From: Pseudomonadota bacterium
GTDB taxonomy: Bacteria; Pseudomonadota; Gammaproteobacteria; Steroidobacterales; JBCBZW01
DNA length: 64,000 nt
Reading direction: 5' to 3'
Assembly: GCA_039193195.1 (NCBI GenBank)
Contig: JBCCWS010000016.1
Coordinates: 52,669 to 116,668, forward strand
Of the stretch, positions 24,313 through 31,517 are shown piece by piece. The translations under genes and the position numbers were made by a program. The notes under the pieces were generated by a model. The model worked only from the letters and a program-made list of their open reading frames with translations, searched no databases and was not told the origin of the DNA. Each line of letters starts with the position of its first letter. Within the stretch, counting starts at the first letter, position 1.

Positions 24313-26653
24313 GCTTATCACGGCCCTTGCCAACGCCGTCGCTTGCCTGCGCCTTTGGCTGACCTCCCTAATCATCGTTGTCGCAGGAGCTGCCTGCGTT
24401 CCCGCCGAACAAGGGTCTGACATAGGCGGAGGCGATGTCCCGGTCGAGGAAGGGCCGGCGGACGATCCTGTGGACAACCCGGTGGAGGATCCCGTCGATG
24501 ACCCTATGGACGACCCCGTCGACGATCCGATGGATAACCCCGTCGATGACCCCGCCGACGCTCCGATGGACAACCCTGTCGACGATCCAATAGACGACCC
24601 GAACCCGAACCCGAACCCGAACCCGGGGCCAGGGCCAGGCGATGACCCAGGCGATGACCCAGGCGATGACCCAGGCGATGACCCAGGCGACGACCCAGGC
24701 GACGACCCAGGCGACGACCCAGGCGACGACCCAGGCGACGACCCAGGCGATGACCCAGGCGATGACCCAGGCGATGACCCAGGCGATGACCCAGGCGATG
24801 ACCCAGGCGATGACCCAGGCGATGACCCAGGCGATGACCCAGGCGACGACCCAGGCGACGACCCAGGCGATGAACCCGAGGGTGATCCACAGCCACCGGC
24901 TAACGTCGGTCCCAGTGTCACCGTGACGTCACCTGGCGAGGGCGATGAGGTGATGACACCAGGGGAGCTGTCGATCACTGCCACGGCGACCGACGAGGAC
25001 GGCGAGGTTGTGTCCGTCGAGTTCTTTTTGAACGGAGAATCGCTCGGCATCTCAACCACCGCGCCGTTCAGCGTCACCGTCGAGGACCCGGCAGCGGGGG
25101 AGAGCATCGTCAACGCCACGGCGACCGACGATGATGATGTGAGCACGACGAGCGCCGACGTGAGCTTCAACATCGTGCAGAACATCGCCCCCGTAATCTC
25201 TCTGAAGACTCCGGAGGCGGCTCAGCTCTACGCCACCCCGGGGGTGATACCGCTACGGGCGGAAGCCAGCGACATGGAGGGCGAGGTCGTGCGGGTGGAC
25301 TACTTCGCCAACGGAAGTCTGGTGGCTACGTCGGACGTCGGGCCCGAGTTCGACGCCGAGTGGATCGATGCGCCTGCCGGTGCTGTCCAAGTCACCGCGA
25401 TGGCGATCGACGACCAGGGCGTGAGCGGCGAATCGCTGATGTCTGAAGTGCCCATCTTCTCCCAAGGCACCTTCGCCATCGACGAGGTGCAGATGGGCGA
25501 TCCAGACACCTGCTACGGCAACCCCGAGTTCAGCGACGACGGCCGCTTTATGACCTGGTTTGAAGAGCTCGAAGGGGAGCGCAACGAAGACCTCTTTGAG
25601 ATCGCGCAGATGTGGCATTGCGAGGTCGATCCAGAGACAGGCGACTTCATCCCCCCTGACTGCCGCGGCTACGCCAGTTTCCGCACCACCTTCGCGGGCC
25701 GTTCCTACATGGGCCGCGACGCCCAGGGAGTGATCTACGTGGGCGCCGACGAGGACTACAACCTCACCCTCGTGCGCGCCACAGGCCCTAGCACCGGCGA
25801 GACGATCACCTTTCCAAGCCTCCAGGATCCCCAGCGACGGGGCATCTACCCGAGCGTCCTGCCCGACTCCGACAAGGTGTACGTGTACTGGCTTCGCAGT
25901 ATCGGCGACCTCGCCCCGGCCAATGCGACCACGGTCGAATTGCGCTACGTCGACCTCGACGATCCCGCTAACGAGATCGTTATCGCCTCCCAGGACGTGC
26001 CACAGCCCGGTGAGGGAGAACGGGTACTCCTCGCGCCCATGGACGTGACCTTCCCAAGGTGGTCATGGCGAGAACCGGTGATCACCTATGGCGCTAGGGA
26101 CGCCGATGGCGACATCCAGGTATTCACCTTCGATGTGTCCGATCCAGACGCGGTGCCGGTGCAGATCACCGACGATGGGCTGCTCAAGGTCGGCCAGTTT
26201 CCGGTGGTCTACAACGGCGAGCGCTACATGGCGGCCGGTCTGTTCCCGAATACCCGCAACGTGCTCTACCGCGAACCACAGAGCGGCACGATCTGGGATC
26301 AGGTGGAGTTCTATCAGCCTCCGGCGGAGCAGACTTTCAGCGATGCCTGTCAGGCTGCGTCGAACGAACCGTTCGTGTTCGGGGGTAGGCTCTACACAAC
26401 GTTCCAAGTGGCCAGCTGCTTCGACACGGAAAACGTCTTCTTCAGCAACACCAGCGAGATCTGGTTCACAGAGCTGCTGGACGGTGCCGATGTGCACTAC
26501 AAACTGTCCCAGGGCGGGTCGGACATCAAGAACGAACCGGAACCCCTGGTAGGCACCTCGGACGCCTGGGTGTACTACACCCGATATCCCCTCGGTCAGG
26601 ACCAGAATACCGCTTGCTTCAGCATCTTCCGCGCGCAAACGCCGGTTAACTGA
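24299..26653 (+). CDS. Ig-like/beta-propeller-like lipoprotein with (DDPG)n linker
   Basis: This 784-residue protein starts at a GTG with GGAG about 11 bases upstream. A membrane segment (LWLTSLIIVVAGAAC) ends in an imperfect lipobox with Cys33. Residues ~45-195 are an acidic, Asp/Pro-rich linker: first irregular DPVD/NPVD/DPMD units, then NPNPNPGPGP, then twenty DDPG-type units. Next come two Ig-like (Big/cadherin-like) domains (PSVTVTSPGEGDEV... and PVISLKTPEAAQLYATPG...), then a ~400-residue C-terminal domain with NPEFSDDGRFMTWFEE-type strands, suggestive of a TolB-like propeller; this last point is inference. The next gene is a paralogue. Function unknown; a surface-exposed lipoprotein on a flexible stalk is likely. 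Confidence 0.82.
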   Translation: MNRFTLITALANAVACLRLWLTSLIIVVAGAACVPAEQGSDIGGGDVPVEEGPADDPVDNPVEDPVDDPMDDPVDDPMDNPVDDPADAPMDNPVDDPIDDPNPNPNPNPGPGPGDDPGDDPGDDPGDDPGDDPGDDPGDDPGDDPGDDPGDDPGDDPGDDPGDDPGDDPGDDPGDDPGDDPGDDPGDDPGDEPEGDPQPPANVGPSVTVTSPGEGDEVMTPGELSITATATDEDGEVVSVEFFLNGESLGISTTAPFSVTVEDPAAGESIVNATATDDDDVSTTSADVSFNIVQNIAPVISLKTPEAAQLYATPGVIPLRAEASDMEGEVVRVDYFANGSLVATSDVGPEFDAEWIDAPAGAVQVTAMAIDDQGVSGESLMSEVPIFSQGTFAIDEVQMGDPDTCYGNPEFSDDGRFMTWFEELEGERNEDLFEIAQMWHCEVDPETGDFIPPDCRGYASFRTTFAGRSYMGRDAQGVIYVGADEDYNLTLVRATGPSTGETITFPSLQDPQRRGIYPSVLPDSDKVYVYWLRSIGDLAPANATTVELRYVDLDDPANEIVIASQDVPQPGEGERVLLAPMDVTFPRWSWREPVITYGARDADGDIQVFTFDVSDPDAVPVQITDDGLLKVGQFPVVYNGERYMAAGLFPNTRNVLYREPQSGTIWDQVEFYQPPAEQTFSDACQAASNEPFVFGGRLYTTFQVASCFDTENVFFSNTSEIWFTELLDGADVHYKLSQGGSDIKNEPEPLVGTSDAWVYYTRYPLGQDQNTACFSIFRAQTPVN
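24635..24874 (+). repeat. 12-bp minisatellite, 20 units, coding for (DDPG)n
   Basis: Twenty consecutive copies of the 12-base unit CCAGGCGATGAC run from 24635; the last ends GAA. The only common variation is GAT versus GAC for one Asp, and it is blocked: 4 GAT, 5 GAC, 8 GAT, 2 GAC, 1 GAT. The unit length is a multiple of three, so changes in copy number keep frame. The repeat opens all neighbouring frames, which explains spurious antisense ORFs here. Confidence 0.95.
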
Positions 26654-26974
26654 TCCGTGCCCAGCGGCAGATCTTGCGCCTCGAGCGAGCTGCCGCCATG
26701 CTCCGACCGACGAGTGCTTCGCGGTTGTGCACCTCAACGTGTCCACCGATGGGGCCCGAACTGCGTTGTACCCGCAAGTGCTCGAGAAAGGGGCCCGCGC
26801 GCGCAGTCGCTCAACCCGACGATGCTCGAGCACGAGCGCCCGGCTAGCGCTTGTCGCTATTTCCCGGCGGTCCGTGCGCGCTGTGCAAAGCCCCGTACAA
26901 TACGTGGTTTTTCCAAGACTGGAGCTGGCCAGGACGTGAGCCCATTTAACATCATCACCGCTCGAGCCAGGGAT
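26654..26974. other. Intergenic region between the two paralogous lipoproteins
   Basis: An open frame continues upstream of the second lipoprotein through this region, but its translation is Arg/Pro/Ser-rich without family resemblance, so I treat it as non-coding. A -10-like TACAAT is at 26896-26901 with no convincing -35 element. The presence of its own upstream region suggests the second paralogue can be expressed separately from the first. Confidence 0.4.
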
Positions 26975-28846
26975 ATGGACATGCGTTGCGTCTGGCTGAT
27001 CGCCCTCGTGGCCAGCGCGCTGAGCGCGTGCGGCGGTAGCGGCGGTGTGACCGGAGGCGATATCCGGGAAGACGACGATGATCCGCCGCCAGTCAATGCG
27101 GCGCCGAGCGTCACCCTCACCTCACCTGATGCGGGCGATGAGGTAACGACTCCCGGCAACCTCACGATTTCCGCGAACGCCGCAGACAGCGATGGCGAGG
27201 TTGTGTCGGTAGAGTTCTTTCTTAACGGCGTATCCGTTGGCGTATCCACCATGGCGCCCTTCAGCGTCACCCTCGTGGATCCTGCGGCCGGCGCCAGCGT
27301 AGTCAGCGCCACCGCACGAGACGATGACGGCGCTACCGGCACCAGCGCTGACCTGGCCTTCGACATCGTGCAAGGCGTTCCTGCGGTGGTCGCTCTGAAA
27401 ACGCCTGAGGCCGATCAGCTCTACGCCACGCCTGGCGTTATCCCCCTGAGCGCTGAGCTTGCCGATCCGCAAACCGATGTTGTGCGCGTCGACTACTTCG
27501 CTGACGGCACCTTAATCGCGAGCTCCGACGAGGGACCGGACTTCGAGGCAAACTGGGTCGACGCGCCTTCGGGAGACTCGGATGTGACCGCGGTCGCCGT
27601 CACAGACCAGGGCATCACGTCTGAATCAGCAGTCTCCGATGTGCCGATCTTCTCCCAGGGCACCTTCGCCGTAGATGAAGTGCAGATGGGCGATCCAGAC
27701 ACCTGCTACGGCAACCCCGAGTTCAGCGATGACGGACGCTTCATGACCTGGTTCGAGGCGCTGGAAGGCCAGCGCAATGAGGATCTATTTGAGATTGCCC
27801 AGATGTGGCACTGCGAAGTCGATCCCGACACCGGTGACTTCATTCCCCCTGACTGCCGCGGCTACCCCGGTTTCCGTACCACCCTCGCCGGTCGTGCCTA
27901 CATGGGCCGCGATGCGCAAGGGGTGATCTACGTGGGCGCCGACGAGGACTATAACCTCACCCTGGTGCGCGCCACCGGCGCCACCACCGGGGAGACCATC
28001 ACCTACGCGAGCATCCAAGATCCCCAACGACGCGGCATCTACCCGAGCGTCCTGCCCGACTCCGACAAGGTGTACGTCTACTGGCTGCGCAGCATCGGTG
28101 ACCTGGCCCCCGCCAACGCCACCACGGTGGAACTACGCTACGTGGACCTGGACGACCCGGCGAACGAAATCATCATCGACACGCAGGACGTGCCTCAAGC
28201 CGGTGGCGGCGAGCGCGTTTTGCTCGCGCCCATGGACGTGACCTTCCCGCGCTGGTCCTGGCGCCAGCCGCTGATCACCTACGGTGCCAACGATGACGAC
28301 AGCAACATCCAGGTCTTCACCTTCGACGTGACCAACCCGAGCGCAGCGCCAGTGCAAATCACCGACGATACGCTGCTGAAGGTCGGTCAGTTCCCGGTGG
28401 TCTACAACGGCGAACGGTACCTGGCGGCCGGACTTTTCCCGAACACGCGCAATGTGCTCTACCGCGAACCGCAGAGCGGCACTATCTGGGAGCAGGTCGA
28501 GTTCTATCAGCCGCCAGCCGACCAGACCTTCGGCGACGCCTGCCAGGCAGCGTCCAACGAACCCTTCGTGTTCGGTGGAAGGCTCTACACTACGTACCAG
28601 GTGGCCAGCTGCTTCGACACGACGAACGTCTTCTTCAGCAACACCAGCGAGATCTGGTTTACGGAGCTTCTGGACGGCGCGGACGTGGAGTTTAAGCTGT
28701 CGCAGGGTGGATCGGACATCAAGAACGAGCCAGAACCCTTGGTAGGCACCTCCGACGCTTGGGTCTACTACACCCGCTACCCCTTGGGTCAAGATCAAAA
28801 CACGGCGTGCTTCAGCGTCTTCCGAGCTGAGACCCCACTGAACTAA
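26975..28846 (+). CDS. Ig-like/beta-propeller-like lipoprotein, paralogue of the preceding gene
   Basis: This 623-residue protein has a short signal peptide and a good lipobox, ALSAC with the Cys near residue 19 (MDMRCVWLIALVASALSAC). The N-terminal linker is short and acidic (GGDIREDDDDPPPVN) and lacks the DDPG repeat. Two Ig-like domains and the ~400-residue C-terminal domain then follow in the same order as the upstream paralogue, with long identical stretches at protein and DNA level, for example DPDTCYGNPEFSDDGRFMTW. An internal ATG at 26981 is an alternative start. The pair most likely arose by tandem duplication, with the linker evolving separately. Function unknown. Confidence 0.85.
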   Translation: MDMRCVWLIALVASALSACGGSGGVTGGDIREDDDDPPPVNAAPSVTLTSPDAGDEVTTPGNLTISANAADSDGEVVSVEFFLNGVSVGVSTMAPFSVTLVDPAAGASVVSATARDDDGATGTSADLAFDIVQGVPAVVALKTPEADQLYATPGVIPLSAELADPQTDVVRVDYFADGTLIASSDEGPDFEANWVDAPSGDSDVTAVAVTDQGITSESAVSDVPIFSQGTFAVDEVQMGDPDTCYGNPEFSDDGRFMTWFEALEGQRNEDLFEIAQMWHCEVDPDTGDFIPPDCRGYPGFRTTLAGRAYMGRDAQGVIYVGADEDYNLTLVRATGATTGETITYASIQDPQRRGIYPSVLPDSDKVYVYWLRSIGDLAPANATTVELRYVDLDDPANEIIIDTQDVPQAGGGERVLLAPMDVTFPRWSWRQPLITYGANDDDSNIQVFTFDVTNPSAAPVQITDDTLLKVGQFPVVYNGERYLAAGLFPNTRNVLYREPQSGTIWEQVEFYQPPADQTFGDACQAASNEPFVFGGRLYTTYQVASCFDTTNVFFSNTSEIWFTELLDGADVEFKLSQGGSDIKNEPEPLVGTSDAWVYYTRYPLGQDQNTACFSVFRAETPLN

Positions 28847-28876
28847 TCTATTAGCTTGCGATGCCGCCGGTCGCGT

Positions 28877-30313
28877 TCAGTCGCGGCCGGCGCTGAAGTC
28901 CACATCCAACTCTGCTGCCAAATAGGCGAATACCACCCAAGCGGCGACATTCTGAGCCAGCTCGTCGGGATCGATCTTATCCACCGTGTCGTCCGGCGTG
29001 TGGTGGAAGTCGAAGTAATCCTCGCCGTTCTGTTCTAGCCGCATCATCGGCACGCCGGCGCGCTGCAACGGAATCATGTCCGGACCACCGTTGCCCTCGT
29101 TGTTGCCGGGGATCACCCCTAGGCGCGACAGCTCGCGACCCATCGCAGTCACGGCCGGCAGGGCATCGGGACCGACATCCGATCGCAACCGCCAGACCCT
29201 GCGCGCGCCGAAATCAGATTCGGAGCCCAGCACGTGGTCTAGCAAGGTGCCGTCCAGCTGACGCGCCGATGCGTAGGCTCGCGCCCCGAGCAAGCCGACC
29301 TCCTCCGCACCGAACATGACCACGCGAATCGTGCGCCTCGGCGCCTGCGGCAACTCACCTATCAGGCGCGCTGCCGCCACAGTGATCGCAACGCCTGCAC
29401 CGTCATCCAGCGCACCGGTGCCGAGGTCCCAACTGTCCAGGTGGCCACCGATGATGACGATCTCATCCGGCTTCTCACGTCCTACGATCTCGCCGATGAC
29501 ATTCCCCGAGACGCCCTCACCTCGCCAGCCGGCGGGGGTCCTAATGCGCACCATGATGTCAGCGCCTTGGTCGGAGATGCGCTCGAGCTGATCTGCGTCC
29601 GGCGCGGATATGGCGAGCACGGGAATCTTAGGCTTGCGGCCCTCAGGGAGTCCGACGAGCCCGGTGTGAGGGAAGCGATGGCTGTCCGTACCCACCGAGC
29701 GCACCAGCACGGCAGCGGCCCCCATGTCCTCAGCAGCGTGCCAAGCACTGCGGCGCTTTCGATTGGCCCAACCGTAGCCCTCACCCGTGCGCGAGGCGGT
29801 CATCCGATCGTTGATGTACACCGCGCGCCCCTTGACCGCCGCTGGATCCGTGCCCACAAAGTCATCGTAGCTAGCGAAATAGGTGATCGTCGCTTCCAGG
29901 CCCTCTTTAGGTGTAGCACCGCCGCCGCCGAGGGAGGTGGCAAACAGCGGTTGCGGGTACGGACTCACGATGCTGAGTTCTTCGTGCACGGAATCGCCGC
30001 GGGTCCAAACGTCGAGGGGGAACTCCTCCACCCGCACATTGGCGAAGCCGAGGGCGCGAAGCGTCTCTGCCCCCCACTCTCGGGCGCGCGCCTCCGCCTC
30101 CGTACCTGCCAAGCGGGGGCCCACCTGCGTGGTCAAGGAGGTCACTACCTCGAGGGCGAGCTCGCTCTCTAGCGCCTTGTCCGCGAGCGCGCGCACGGTG
30201 CTGAGAACCTGCTCAGGGATCTCGTAGGTGGTGTCCTCTTGCGTCTGCGCACTCGTCAGCGGCGCGGCCGAGGTCAAGACGAGCGCCCAGGTGATCATCG
30301 TAGTCCTTCGCAT
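28877..30313 (-). CDS. Secreted M28-family zinc metallopeptidase
   Basis: This 478-residue protein has a signal peptide (TTMITWALVLTSAAPLTSAQ) and an M28 catalytic domain after a PA-like insertion. Zinc-site motifs are visible: VIIGGHLDSWD, GALDDGAG, the catalytic Glu in VVMFGAEEVGLLG, SESDFG, and the final metal His in DFHHTPDDTVD. It would act outside the cytoplasm as an aminopeptidase or carboxypeptidase on small peptides. The ATG at 30313 is chosen because the signal peptide starts there; the longer frame adds polar residues. It is the last gene of a same-strand series that begins with the ABC genes at 34759, with a 22-base gap to the lipocalin-like gene. Confidence 0.92.
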   Translation of the reverse strand: MRRTTMITWALVLTSAAPLTSAQTQEDTTYEIPEQVLSTVRALADKALESELALEVVTSLTTQVGPRLAGTEAEARAREWGAETLRALGFANVRVEEFPLDVWTRGDSVHEELSIVSPYPQPLFATSLGGGGATPKEGLEATITYFASYDDFVGTDPAAVKGRAVYINDRMTASRTGEGYGWANRKRRSAWHAAEDMGAAAVLVRSVGTDSHRFPHTGLVGLPEGRKPKIPVLAISAPDADQLERISDQGADIMVRIRTPAGWRGEGVSGNVIGEIVGREKPDEIVIIGGHLDSWDLGTGALDDGAGVAITVAAARLIGELPQAPRRTIRVVMFGAEEVGLLGARAYASARQLDGTLLDHVLGSESDFGARRVWRLRSDVGPDALPAVTAMGRELSRLGVIPGNNEGNGGPDMIPLQRAGVPMMRLEQNGEDYFDFHHTPDDTVDKIDPDELAQNVAAWVVFAYLAAELDVDFSAGRD

Positions 30314-30335
30314 CGCTACCTCGTTCCCTGGCGTG

Positions 30336-31505
30336 TTAGTAGCCGGCGAGTTCCAAGTATCCGCGGCCGCTGACCGCCCTCTCACCCTGCTGCCCGGCAA
30401 CGGTGACGGCGCCTTCCCAGTAGCGCGTGGCGAGACGCAGCTCTTGATCCTCGAGCGCAGCCTTCACCTCTAGCACTAACGCCTGGTCGGGTAGGCGCAG
30501 AATCCAGCTTACCGGGTAGCGCACGCCGCTGGCGGGAGAACGCCAGCGGGCCACCGGTTCCAGTTGCACCTCGTCCGCGTCGAGCCGCTGCACCTGCCAC
30601 TGCCCATCCCCATCGAGGGCAGCGATGGCGCCAGCGCTCCAGCGCGTTGACTCACCATGCTCTCCGCGCAGCCGATAGAACATGAGATCTCGCCCGTCGT
30701 CGAGCTGCAGGGAAAACCAGTCCCAGCCGGCGACGCCCGGGGCGAGGAAGCTGGTGCCCCATTCGCGGTCGAACCAACTGGTGCCAGCCACCTCGTAGCG
30801 CTCGCCTGCCGTGCGCAGCGCGCCGGTCGAGCGTAAGCGCGTGAGCGAATAGTACGCTGACGCGTTCGACGGGTCGTCTCCCTTGCGGCTGTAGCCCCCC
30901 GCGCCCTGGCGCAGGACTGGTCGTTCGGCGACCAGGGAAAGATCGATACCGATCGCGCGATCCTGGAACCGCAGCCGAACGCTGAAGGGTGCACCGCCGG
31001 CGCTGGGGTCATCCGCGATCGACCAGTCTTCCACCCACACCTTTAGGGGCTCAGACTCGGCACCTGCCAAGCCCAAAGCGCCGCGCGCGAACCGATCCGC
31101 CGCCGTGAATCGCCCAGCCTCGATGTCGGATACGGCTAGATGTGCCATGTACAGTTGCCCCGTGCGCCAGGCCGACGCTGACTCTCCTTTGGCCGTATCG
31201 CCGCCAGTGCCGAGCGCGAAGCGGAAGATGGTGGCCTGGTAGCCGAAGCGACGCCCCTGCGCAGTGCGCAGGTTGCCCGTGAAGTACCACCACTCCTGGC
31301 GGTAGTTCGGGTGCGCGCCATGGTCCCGGGGGAACTGAAGATCGGGCGCCTCCGTGACCTTCAGAAACGCCCCATCGCCAACCTGGGCGCCGAGCGCGCG
31401 ATCGAGGGCGAAGCCACGGTCGGCATCAGCACCAGGACTGCTCGGGGCACACCCCGCCAGCAATAGGCAGAGGCCAAGGCCTAGGGAGGTAAGGACCACT
31501 CTCAC
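30336..31505 (-). CDS. AttH/CrtC-like lipocalin-fold lipoprotein
   Basis: This 389-residue lipoprotein has a clear lipobox, LLLAGC with Cys19. The body carries the AttH / hydroxyneurosporene-synthase-like lipocalin repeats, including HPNYRQEWWYFTGNLRTAQGRRFGYQATIFRFAL and WFDREWGTSFLAPGVAGWDWFSLQLDDGRDLMFYRLR. AttH homologues are typically encoded with a MacB/LolD-type ATPase and an FtsX permease, as here. The inferred role is a periplasmic or outer-membrane lipid-handling partner of that transporter. The gap to the permease stop is 12 bases. Confidence 0.9.
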   Translation of the reverse strand: MRVVLTSLGLGLCLLLAGCAPSSPGADADRGFALDRALGAQVGDGAFLKVTEAPDLQFPRDHGAHPNYRQEWWYFTGNLRTAQGRRFGYQATIFRFALGTGGDTAKGESASAWRTGQLYMAHLAVSDIEAGRFTAADRFARGALGLAGAESEPLKVWVEDWSIADDPSAGGAPFSVRLRFQDRAIGIDLSLVAERPVLRQGAGGYSRKGDDPSNASAYYSLTRLRSTGALRTAGERYEVAGTSWFDREWGTSFLAPGVAGWDWFSLQLDDGRDLMFYRLRGEHGESTRWSAGAIAALDGDGQWQVQRLDADEVQLEPVARWRSPASGVRYPVSWILRLPDQALVLEVKAALEDQELRLATRYWEGAVTVAGQQGERAVSGRGYLELAGY

Positions 31506-31517
31506 TGCATCAACTCC

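Noticed and set aside
24635..24874. CRISPR array
   Set aside because: The 12-base units are contiguous without spacers and encode protein.
24295..25185. Minus-strand frame with (GSSPGSSP)n and plus-strand (MTQA)n frame over the minisatellite
   Set aside because: Both are out-of-frame readings of the 12-base repeat; neither has a ribosome site or a domain outside the repeat.
26657..26974. Upstream extension of the second lipoprotein frame
   Set aside because: It would bury the signal peptide and lipobox more than 100 residues into the protein, and its composition is not protein-like.
28863..28893. Imperfect inverted repeat across the end of the M28 gene
   Set aside because: It includes the last codons and has mismatches and no T-run on either side; evidence for a terminator is too weak.
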